Positions 1-6,508 of a stretch of DNA of 12,002 nucleotides are shown here, piece after piece (position 1 is the first letter of the stretch; the number at the start of each line of letters is the position of its first letter). The notes below the pieces were generated by a model that saw nothing but the letters and a program-made list of their open reading frames with translations, was not told where the DNA came from and did no database searches. This DNA is from CAZOIA01 sp964579675 (lineage in GTDB: Bacteria; Planctomycetota; Phycisphaerae; UBA1845; PWPN01). The stretch spans positions 1-12,002 of the forward strand of contig CAZOIA010000166.1 of NCBI GenBank assembly GCA_964579675.1, in the 5' to 3' direction. The position numbers and the translations under genes were made by a program.

Positions 1-874
1 AGGTGGCGCTGGATTCCCGGTAGCCGAAGAACCAGAAGGCGAGTGTGTAGTCGACGCCGGGGGCGACCGTGACGTCCTGATAACCGCCGTATGAAATGTC
101 GGCCCCGTTGGCGGCCATGGCGGCGTAGTAGGTCCCGGACCGGGGCGCGGCCCCGCCGTACCAGCCGCTCGTCCGAATGCCGCTGTCGCCACTGCCACCG
201 TAATCCAGCGCCCAGTAATCGAAGTTCCCGTTCTCGAAGCTGGCGTTCTTGAACAGGTTGGTGCCGGTCTGGTAGGGAAGCCGGTAGGGCTGATTTCCCA
301 GGCCCTCGATCCGGAAGATGAGGCCCCATCCGCCCCCGACCTCATCGACGGCGCAGAGCACCCGGTGCCAGCCCTTGGTCAGGGAAACCGAGAACACGTC
401 CTGGTTCGGTGCCCACCCGCGGCCCCCGATGGTTGTGCGCACATTGGTCCCGTCCACCCAGACGTAAAGGGAGTCGTCCGAGCCGCACCGGAACGTGTAG
501 CTGCCGGTCGAGGGGGCATAGACTTCGACGTAGGCGAAGCCGTGCGTGTTGTTGTTGGGCGCCATGAGGGCGTCGAAGTCCCACCCGTAGGTGTTGCCCG
601 ACTCCCAGGTGTTTGTGTACTGGCGGCGCCACCATGGCATGCCGCCCAGGTACTTGCCGGCGATGCCGCGCGGATTGTCCGTCGGGTCGAACCGCCAGTC
701 GCTGATGCCGTGGCTAGAGTCGTCCGCGAATCCCCCCAGCAGCAGCATCCGGTCGGGCGAGCCGTAACTGTTCAACGTCCCCTCGTAATAGAGGGCGTCA
801 TCACCGACCGCCCGCGCCGACAGAAGCCCAAGAACAGACACCGCCAGGATCCACGTGACGCATGGATGTCTCAT
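1..874 (-). CDS. Secreted protein with PA14-like and carbohydrate-binding-like domains (C-terminus cut by window edge)
   Basis: An open frame of 291 codons runs from ATG at 874 off the left edge. Residues 1-22 form a signal peptide: basic start, hydrophobic core WILAVSVLGLLS, and an A-R-A cleavage site before VGDD. Residues about 27-191 resemble a PA14-type beta-sandwich, with the hallmark YTFRCGSDDSLYVWVDGT at 126-143 followed by KGWHRVL (167-173) and GGGWGLIFRIEG (180-191). Cys130 and Cys174 could form a disulfide. Residues about 206-285 look like a CBM4/9-type carbohydrate-binding module: NLFKNASFENG, a central SGWYGG, then QDVTVAPGVDYTLAFWFFG. The likely role is glycan binding at or outside the cell surface. 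No catalytic domain is visible in this part. A purine-rich GAGGAAG (881-887) sits upstream of the ATG at normal spacing and supports the start. The gene follows a 1-kb gap, so it is probably a separate transcription unit. Any sorting signal or enzyme domain would lie left of position 1. Confidence 0.85.
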   Translation of the reverse strand, partial: MRHPCVTWILAVSVLGLLSARAVGDDALYYEGTLNSYGSPDRMLLLGGFADDSSHGISDWRFDPTDNPRGIAGKYLGGMPWWRRQYTNTWESGNTYGWDFDALMAPNNNTHGFAYVEVYAPSTGSYTFRCGSDDSLYVWVDGTNVRTTIGGRGWAPNQDVFSVSLTKGWHRVLCAVDEVGGGWGLIFRIEGLGNQPYRLPYQTGTNLFKNASFENGNFDYWALDYGGSGDSGIRTSGWYGGAAPRSGTYYAAMAANGADISYGGYQDVTVAPGVDYTLAFWFFGYRESSAT

Positions 875-1005
875 GCTGAACTTCCTCGCAGAAAGGGCTG
901 GGTGGTGAAACCACAGCGTTCCGAGCGCCCTCCTAAAGCTCCAAGTACCGCAGATGGGTCTCGAACCGAGTCCGGCAAGAGCAATTCCTGTCGAATGCCG
1001 GTTCT

Positions 1006-1032
1006 AGTATATATCTGTAGGGCCTCGGTCAC
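1006..1032 (-). promoter_or_regulatory. Weak promoter-like site upstream of the secreted-protein gene
   Basis: An AT-rich patch, unusual in this DNA, reads TATACT on the minus strand (1011-1006). A poor -35-like GTGACC (1032-1027) lies 15 bp upstream. It would start a transcript about 125 nt before the ATG at 874. The -10 match is good (5 of 6), but the -35 match and the spacing are weak, so this is only a candidate. Confidence 0.2.
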
Positions 1033-1459
1033 GACGCGAGCAGGCTCACGGCGATCGATCTACGACTCGCCGCAACGACGGCAAACGTCTATTCGTCCGG
1101 ACCGGAGTCGCCCTGCCGGTGGTCCGCCTTCTCTTCGCTGCCAGCGGATTCCTAACTCACCGGCTTCAACCTGGCAACGCGCAGTACAGTCGTCCGCGCG
1201 ACGCTCGCGCGCAGCCAATAACGTCTTCGGTGCTGTGATGACCGAGGAAAGTACATAACCTGACCCTCGTCAATCACGCACTTGTAAAGGCCCTGGTGAA
1301 GCGTTCGAAGACAGGAACCGGTCGGGACTCTCGTCGGGTCACGCTTCGTCCTCTCCGAAGGTTCGTCGTCAGGCCACGCTCACCCGCCACGGGGGCGCGC
1401 TCACTACCTCTTGCCTTGAAGTCTTTCGTCAAATCGCACTTGTATTCCGTACGTATATG

Positions 1460-1488
1460 AGGATACCCCTCCGGGCCGCACGGATCAA
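1460..1488 (-). promoter_or_regulatory. Candidate sigma-70-like promoter in the intergenic region
   Basis: On the minus strand TTGATC (1488-1483) and TATCCT (1465-1460) are separated by exactly 17 bp, with 4 of 6 matches to the consensus in each box. No open frame with a good ribosome-binding site starts directly downstream. It would therefore drive either a long (about 580-nt) leader for the gene at 874 or an untranslated RNA. Chance occurrence is possible. Confidence 0.22.
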
Positions 1489-1703
1489 GGGGAATCGCCG
1501 GATTCCGGCATTTCCTGAGCGATTGCCGCGATCCTGAATCCGAGCGCAGGGGGACCGAAAACCGAGCGAACTGCCCGAGCCTGGCAGGCCAGCCCGGCAA
1601 GAGGCCAAGTCAGGCGGCCTGAAACACCGGTTGTTACAGTGGCAAATGAAGTGGTGTAGCACGAAGGGCAGAGGCCCTGGGGCGGCAGCCAAGAGGGTTT
1701 GGG

Positions 1704-1723
1704 AACCGCCGATAACCGCCGAT
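1704..1723. repeat. 10-bp tandem direct repeat, AACCGCCGAT twice
   Basis: Two adjacent identical copies lie at 1704-1713 and 1714-1723. A reverse-complement copy lies at 1816-1825. The match between the second copy and the inverted copy extends to 12 bp (AACCGCCGATGA, 1714-1725 against 1814-1825). Function is unknown. It may be a protein-binding site or the base of a long stem at the 3' end of the TPR operon transcript. Confidence 0.7.
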
Positions 1724-1813
1724 GAACTCAGGTAATCGCAAAGACAGAGCGGTCGAAGTGGGCCTTGCTGCGCCCGGCCGTGCCGCACCGTTCCTCTCGG
1801 CGCTCATCCATGA

Positions 1814-1825
1814 TCATCGGCGGTT
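1814..1825. repeat. Inverted partner of the 1704-1723 repeat
   Basis: TCATCGGCGGTT is the exact reverse complement of 1714-1725, 88 bp away and about 85 bp past the stop of the TPR gene at 1911. The arms could pair in an RNA read from the minus strand, but there is no U-tract, so an intrinsic terminator is not supported. Confidence 0.65.
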
Positions 1826-1910
1826 TCAGCGAATCCGTGACCATCCATGTACGTACGCGTCCGTCTCGGCGCGGGCCTGTGGTTTCGGGCCCTCGGTGAT
1901 GAGTGATGGA

Positions 1911-4900
1911 TCATGCCGGCTTGCGGGCGGCTTCGATGAGCTGGTGGATTTCGGCCCGCTCCTGGGTATTGAACACGTCGTGCTGGCGATCGATCTGAAG
2001 CGCCTGATTGAGCCTGCTTCCGGCCGGCGGCAGCTCCCTGAGCTTGAGGTGGGCGCGGGCCAGATTCACTAACGTCCGGGCCCGGGCGGACGGCATGGCG
2101 GTCGCCGGGAGGAGGGTCAGGCTCTTCTCGAAATCCCTCCTCGCTTCGCTGTACTTGCCCAGACGGAGGAGCACCGTGCCCCGCGTGTCCAACAGATGGG
2201 GATCCTCGGGATACCGGAGGACGCCCCGGTTGGCCAGCTCGAGGGCTTCGTCGAACTCTTGCGAGTCCACCCCCAGGATCCAGGCCAGGTTATTGAGCGC
2301 CTTGGCGTGATATGCGTCCAGATTCAAGGAGTCGCGGTAGGCCTGTCGGGCCACATCGATATCACCGAGCTGGTAGGCGACCTGCCCGAGCCCCAGGTGC
2401 CCGTCAATGCAATCGGGATTCGTCGCAATGAGTTGATGGTAGAGCGAACGGGCTTCGCGGACATAGTGGTCCCTTGGGGCGTAGGCCATGATCGAGGCCA
2501 CGCTGAGCAGGACCTGCGATTCATCGGGGTAGGTTCTTCGCCGCTCGGAATACCGGACCAGGACTTCGTCGTACCGGTGCTCCGTGGCCAGGCACCGCAG
2601 GCGGGCGAGGAATACGGCCGGATCGCCGGGCGCCAGGGCCTCCACCTCGACAACTCGCTCTTCAGCGGTGCGGACGTCGCCCTGGAAACGATAGAGATCC
2701 GAGAGCAACACCAGCACCCTGACGCTGTCGCGGTCGGTGTCGCTCTGTCGGTACGCCTCCAGGCTTTGTATGGCCTGGTCACGCTGATCGCGGGCGTTGA
2801 GGACCAGGGCCCGGGTCAGTTGGACCTCTTCGTTGGCGGGATCGAGGGCCATCGCCTCGTCGCTGTACTTCTGAGCGACATCGTTCTGCCCGGTCCGCAG
2901 GGCCAGGTACACCAGGAGAATGCGTGCGGTGACATTCTCCGGATCGATCTTCATTACGGTGGCGGCCAGTTGCCAGGCGATGCGCACGTTATCCAACTGT
3001 CGTTCCAGGCTCGCTTTTGCGGACAGCAGGTGGGCACTCTCGGGATTGGCTCCCAGTGCGCGATCGGCAAGCCGACTTGCCCGCTCCAGGTCGCCCCACT
3101 CCCGGGCCCGTTCGATCAGATGCAGATGGGCAACGATGTCCCGGGGATTGACCTGGACCACCCGTTCCAGAACGCGCATGGCCTCTTGGGTCGCTGCCGG
3201 CGTATCTTCGCTGAGCAGCAGGGCCGCTCGAACCGACAAGAACCCCGGGTCGTCAGGCCACTGCTTCAATGCATCGTCGAGCATTCGCCGACCACGCTCC
3301 CGGGGCTGGGCTTGCGGACTGGTCACCAACGCCCTGATCAACAGGCGCTGGAGCCTGAGGCGGTCCGGCTCGATCTTGAGGCCGGCCTCCCAGGCAGCCG
3401 CTGCCTTGTCCACTTTGCCGGCCCTCTCGTAGAACTCACCCAGGCGCTCGTAACCGTCCGCGGCAGACTCAGGGAAGGTCGTCAGGTGGACGTAATCCTT
3501 CTCCGCCAGCTCGAATTGTCCGGCCTCGGCACAGTAGCCCGCTCGCAACAGATACGCGGCGTAGTCGTTGCGGCGTGCCACCTCGGCATCGAGAAACGCC
3601 AAGACCTCGTCATCCCTTCCCTCGGCATGGAGTATGGTTGCCCGGCTGGATGCGGCCAGGATGAGGTTCGGGTCCAGCCTTCGGGCCTCGTCCAGCATTT
3701 CGAGGGCCAGGTCCGCCTCGCGGGCGTGGTGATAGATCAGCCGGGCCAGCACGACGCGGGCAATGGCGTCGTCGGGATCGGCACCGATTCTCTCGCGGAG
3801 CTCCTGAATGGCTGCGTCGTAGTCGCCCCGGCCGATCGCCGCCCTGATCCGGAAAGCGCTCAGCGCCGACAGCCCCGCCGGAACACGTTCAAGAATCTTG
3901 CTGGCCGCGATAAACCGGCGCTGCCGCTCCAGCAACTCCAGCAGCCGGATCACCACCTCCGACTGCCCGGGATAATTGTCGAAGAAACGACGATATGTCT
4001 GCTCGGCCTTGTCGTCCTGCTCGAGCCTCTCGTACATCCGGCCGAGAGCGACGATGGGGGCGGGCCAACGCGGATCGGCCTCGATGCAGCGCTGCAGCAT
4101 GTCGGTGATCGCCGCCTGGCGATCCGTCCAGTCGTCCTGCTGAAGCCACTTCCGGGCCTGGGCAAACCGCCATCGCACACCCCAGTCGCCCTCGATGGCC
4201 CGAAGCTCGTCGATCAGACCCTGGGAGGCCTGGTTGTCCTCTTGTATCTCAGGAAGTCGCAGCAGGGCCAGGCGGGGCCCTTCGTCACTCGGGCGATCAG
4301 CCGCCAACTGCTCGAGCAGTCCAATCCCCGCTGCCCGCTGGCCGTGCAGCAGCATGTGCCGAACCCGCGCGTAGGTAGCGCTGACTCGCTCGGGCCCCTC
4401 GAGCTCCGCCACCGCGAGGGCCAGGGTCTTGTCGGCTTCATGCGCCCGATCGACCTTCGCCTGGAGCTCGGCCAGGGCGATCCGCGGCGCCGCCACGCCG
4501 GCGTGATCCGACACCGCTGCTTCACACACTTCGATCGCCTTGTCGTGATCCCCCTCGCGGTCGTGAAGCTCCACCAGTCTCATCGACGCGGGCAGCGGGT
4601 CGTCACATTCGGCAATAGCCCGTTCCAACTCCGCCACCGCCTCGGCGTGCCGGCCCCGTCCGGAGGCGACCATCGCCTGAAGCAGGCGAATCTCCACGTT
4701 GCGGGGATGAGCTTCCCGCAGGGCCAGCAGCTCCTGGGGCGGCGGCCCTCCCGCGGACGGCTCGGCCGAATCCTCGAGCACGTACTTGAAGGACGCCCTG
4801 ATGCGAAACAGCTTCGTTTCGAGGTCGTCCGGCCTGATCCGCTCGGCATCTTCTGCATATTTCCGCGCTCTGACAAAGCGGCGATCGCGGTAGTATGCCC

Positions 4901-6488
4901 GGGCGAGTTCCAGCGTCGCCTCCCAGTCCCCGGGGCGTCGCAGCACGTATTTCTCCAACGCCGCCAGCGCCCTGGAATCCTGCCCCGTCCTGCTGTACGC
5001 CTGGGCCAGCAGCTTCCACACCTGCACGTTCTCGGCGCCTCTGATCAGAAACCCGCCCACCGGCTCGCCCACCACCAGCCCTGCCAGCAGGTTGATCACC
5101 AAATGGGGCATGTCCTCGCCGTTGGCTATGGCCGCACGCAGAAGCACCAACTGGTTGCTCAACGACGGATCGGGTTTGCTCCGGGCCTCAACCGCCCGCC
5201 GGTACTCATCCACACATTTCCGCGCCGCCTCGATCCGCCCTGCCGCCAGGTAAAGGTCAACCGCTACCGGCAGGAACAACACCCGCCGATCGCCCGTTAG
5301 CTCCTCCAGGGCGCTATCAGCCAGCTCTACCCCGCTGGCCTCCTCCCCTCGCCGCAGAACCAGGTTGCCCTCCGCAGTGAACAGCGCCAGGGCCAGGTTC
5401 TCCAGGTCCAGGTCGTACCCCGTTAGGATCTCGCGGTCGAGTTGCCTGATCGCTTCCAGCTCCCGCTCGGCGCGGTCCAACTCTCCCAGATCCAGCCACC
5501 CCTCCGCCAGCAGCAACAGCGTCTTGAGATCGACCGCCCCCGAGGCGTCGGCAACCTCCAGGTTCGTCCGGGCCGCGTCCAGGTCCCGTTTCACCCGCTG
5601 ATAGAACCGCGCCAGGCGGGCCCGCGCCTCTGCCGATTTCGGGTTGTTCCTTACCGCGCGATCCAGCCACGCCAGGGCCTCCTCGACGGGTGAATCCGAG
5701 CCCTGCTCCAACGCGATGTCACTCAGGATTCCGTAGATCTCCACCTCCTGCGGATGTGCCTCCACGAACCGGGTCAGGAACTGCACCCCCTGCTCGACCT
5801 TGCCCTGGGCGACCAACGCCCGCCCCAGCCGCATCCTTGCCCTCGCATCCTCCGGCGCGACTGCCAACCGTCCGCGGCAAACCTCCACCGCCTGGGCGTA
5901 ATCCTCGAGCGAGAAGTACAGCCGGGCCAGCCGATCGCTGAACTCCGCATCCCCGGGCTTGATTCGCAACCCACGCAAATAGGCTCCAACCGCCGCCCCG
6001 ATATTCGTCGGCCGCAATGGCCGGACCGACAGATTCGCCTCCGCGAACCGAGCCAGCATCTCGACGTCGTTCGGATACTTGAACAGGTACACCTTGAGAT
6101 GACGGCATGCAGCCTCCCAGTCCTCTGCCTGCAAGGCCGCTTGTGCAGCGACCAGCCCCCGGTGGGCAGCCCGGCGCCGGTGGAGGAAACGCCCGCCGAC
6201 CGTGCCGACCCCCAGCAGACCAGCAGCCAAGACCACAATCATCAGGATCCGGAGATTGACTTTCTTCATGCTCCGGGTGGTCCGGTGCCTGAGCCGGCGT
6301 CCGGTCAGCTTATAGCGCCGCTGAATCCGCCTGGTGCCCTGTTGGATCTGACGTTCGAGATTGTGGACCCGGCGCTTGGCCCGGTCCCTGATCCCGGGGG
6401 CGCGCCGCTTCTTCACCCGGCGCTTGATTCGCCGCTTGGCCCGGTGCCGGTCCGGCTCAATGTCCCTGGGGTCTGCACTGTTTCCCAT
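1911..6488 (-). CDS. Giant membrane-anchored TPR protein, third gene of the tandem array
   Basis: The predicted protein has about 1525 residues. Residues 1-80 are extremely basic (32 Arg/Lys, 6 Asp/Glu). One hydrophobic helix follows at about 79-102 with the glycine pattern AGLLGVGTVGGRF. The rest is a long helical-repeat solenoid of TPR type, for example VWKLLAQAYSRTGQDSRAL, and near the end ALNNLAWILG followed by a repeat with HLLDTRG. The buried helix makes it a signal-anchor membrane protein rather than one with a cleaved signal peptide. No catalytic motif is seen, so a scaffold or assembly role is inferred from the TPR family. I chose ATG 6488 over an in-frame GTG at 6512 for two reasons. 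The sequence from this Met (MGNSADPRDIEPD) aligns with the paralogue's start (MVNSRQPGEIEPD), and it gives the same 20-nt gene spacing as the other junction. The GTG would overlap the previous stop by 4 bp (GTGA) and is still possible. The C-terminus (ending AARKPA) diverges most from the other copies. Confidence 0.88.
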   Translation of the reverse strand: MGNSADPRDIEPDRHRAKRRIKRRVKKRRAPGIRDRAKRRVHNLERQIQQGTRRIQRRYKLTGRRLRHRTTRSMKKVNLRILMIVVLAAGLLGVGTVGGRFLHRRRAAHRGLVAAQAALQAEDWEAACRHLKVYLFKYPNDVEMLARFAEANLSVRPLRPTNIGAAVGAYLRGLRIKPGDAEFSDRLARLYFSLEDYAQAVEVCRGRLAVAPEDARARMRLGRALVAQGKVEQGVQFLTRFVEAHPQEVEIYGILSDIALEQGSDSPVEEALAWLDRAVRNNPKSAEARARLARFYQRVKRDLDAARTNLEVADASGAVDLKTLLLLAEGWLDLGELDRAERELEAIRQLDREILTGYDLDLENLALALFTAEGNLVLRRGEEASGVELADSALEELTGDRRVLFLPVAVDLYLAAGRIEAARKCVDEYRRAVEARSKPDPSLSNQLVLLRAAIANGEDMPHLVINLLAGLVVGEPVGGFLIRGAENVQVWKLLAQAYSRTGQDSRALAALEKYVLRRPGDWEATLELARAYYRDRRFVRARKYAEDAERIRPDDLETKLFRIRASFKYVLEDSAEPSAGGPPPQELLALREAHPRNVEIRLLQAMVASGRGRHAEAVAELERAIAECDDPLPASMRLVELHDREGDHDKAIEVCEAAVSDHAGVAAPRIALAELQAKVDRAHEADKTLALAVAELEGPERVSATYARVRHMLLHGQRAAGIGLLEQLAADRPSDEGPRLALLRLPEIQEDNQASQGLIDELRAIEGDWGVRWRFAQARKWLQQDDWTDRQAAITDMLQRCIEADPRWPAPIVALGRMYERLEQDDKAEQTYRRFFDNYPGQSEVVIRLLELLERQRRFIAASKILERVPAGLSALSAFRIRAAIGRGDYDAAIQELRERIGADPDDAIARVVLARLIYHHAREADLALEMLDEARRLDPNLILAASSRATILHAEGRDDEVLAFLDAEVARRNDYAAYLLRAGYCAEAGQFELAEKDYVHLTTFPESAADGYERLGEFYERAGKVDKAAAAWEAGLKIEPDRLRLQRLLIRALVTSPQAQPRERGRRMLDDALKQWPDDPGFLSVRAALLLSEDTPAATQEAMRVLERVVQVNPRDIVAHLHLIERAREWGDLERASRLADRALGANPESAHLLSAKASLERQLDNVRIAWQLAATVMKIDPENVTARILLVYLALRTGQNDVAQKYSDEAMALDPANEEVQLTRALVLNARDQRDQAIQSLEAYRQSDTDRDSVRVLVLLSDLYRFQGDVRTAEERVVEVEALAPGDPAVFLARLRCLATEHRYDEVLVRYSERRRTYPDESQVLLSVASIMAYAPRDHYVREARSLYHQLIATNPDCIDGHLGLGQVAYQLGDIDVARQAYRDSLNLDAYHAKALNNLAWILGVDSQEFDEALELANRGVLRYPEDPHLLDTRGTVLLRLGKYSEARRDFEKSLTLLPATAMPSARARTLVNLARAHLKLRELPPAGSRLNQALQIDRQHDVFNTQERAEIHQLIEAARKPA
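5907..6224 (-). repeat. Highly conserved 5' block shared with 10487-10804
   Basis: This part of the third TPR gene encodes the end of the transmembrane helix and the first repeats. Against the second gene, 81 of 106 residues are identical by hand count. A 245-bp stretch overlapping this block (about 5881-6124 against 10461-10704) differs at only about 36 bases. It includes perfect matches of 27 bp (6019-6045 against 10599-10625) and 28 bp (6067-6094 against 10647-10674). Confidence 0.8.
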
Positions 6489-6497
6489 GACGGGCTT

Positions 6498-6504
6498 CTC
6501 TTCC
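6498..6504 (-). promoter_or_regulatory. Putative ribosome-binding site for ATG 6488
   Basis: GGAAGAG on the minus strand lies 9 nt upstream of ATG 6488, within the 20-nt spacer after the preceding stop (TGA 6511-6509). It supports that start over GTG 6512, which has no purine-rich sequence at proper distance. Confidence 0.5.
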
Positions 6505-6508
6505 ACTA

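Larger units (their letters stand above)
875..1910. other. Intergenic region of about 1.04 kb without a convincing gene
   Basis: This gap separates the stop of the third TPR gene from the start of the secreted-protein gene, both on the minus strand. Short open frames exist on both strands, but their translations are Arg/Ser/Pro-rich, lack recognisable domains and have no good ribosome-binding sites. They look like chance frames in G+C-rich DNA. I found no tRNA-like fold, no hairpin followed by a T-run on the minus strand, and no remnant of a TPR gene. What it does hold is a short tandem repeat with an inverted partner (1704-1825) and two weak minus-strand promoter-like sites (1460-1488 and 1006-1032). 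It could contain a long leader, a small RNA or simply decayed sequence. Confidence 0.6.

Noticed and set aside
365..1258. Plus-strand open frame of 297 codons
   Set aside because: Its first half is antisense to the secreted-protein gene, which has a signal peptide and recognisable domains. The second half is Arg/Ser-rich without similarity or a convincing start.
1274..1788. Two overlapping minus-strand open frames in the gap (1274-1600, 1429-1788)
   Set aside because: Composition looks random, they overlap each other in different frames, and neither has a good ribosome-binding site.
1873..1892. Hairpin GGGCC ... GGCCC just after the third TPR gene, considered as a terminator
   Set aside because: The stem is only 5 bp with a loop of about 10 nt and no T-run follows on the minus strand.
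1722..2072. Plus-strand frame entering the end of the third TPR gene
   Set aside because: It is antisense to the conserved C-terminal motif for about half of its length and has no recognisable features.
2196..5300. Very long plus-strand open frame opposite the third TPR gene (also 6518-7822, 7895-8527 and 9230-11176 opposite the second)
   Set aside because: They mirror the TPR genes. Their translations are Gln/Pro/Arg/His-rich with no domain, and the minus-strand frames have clear TPR homology. They are by-products of G+C-biased codon usage.
6180..6300. Cleaved signal peptide in the TPR proteins
   Set aside because: The only hydrophobic segment begins about 65-80 residues from the start after a long basic tail, and is followed by several Arg residues without an A-x-A site. 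It is a signal anchor instead.
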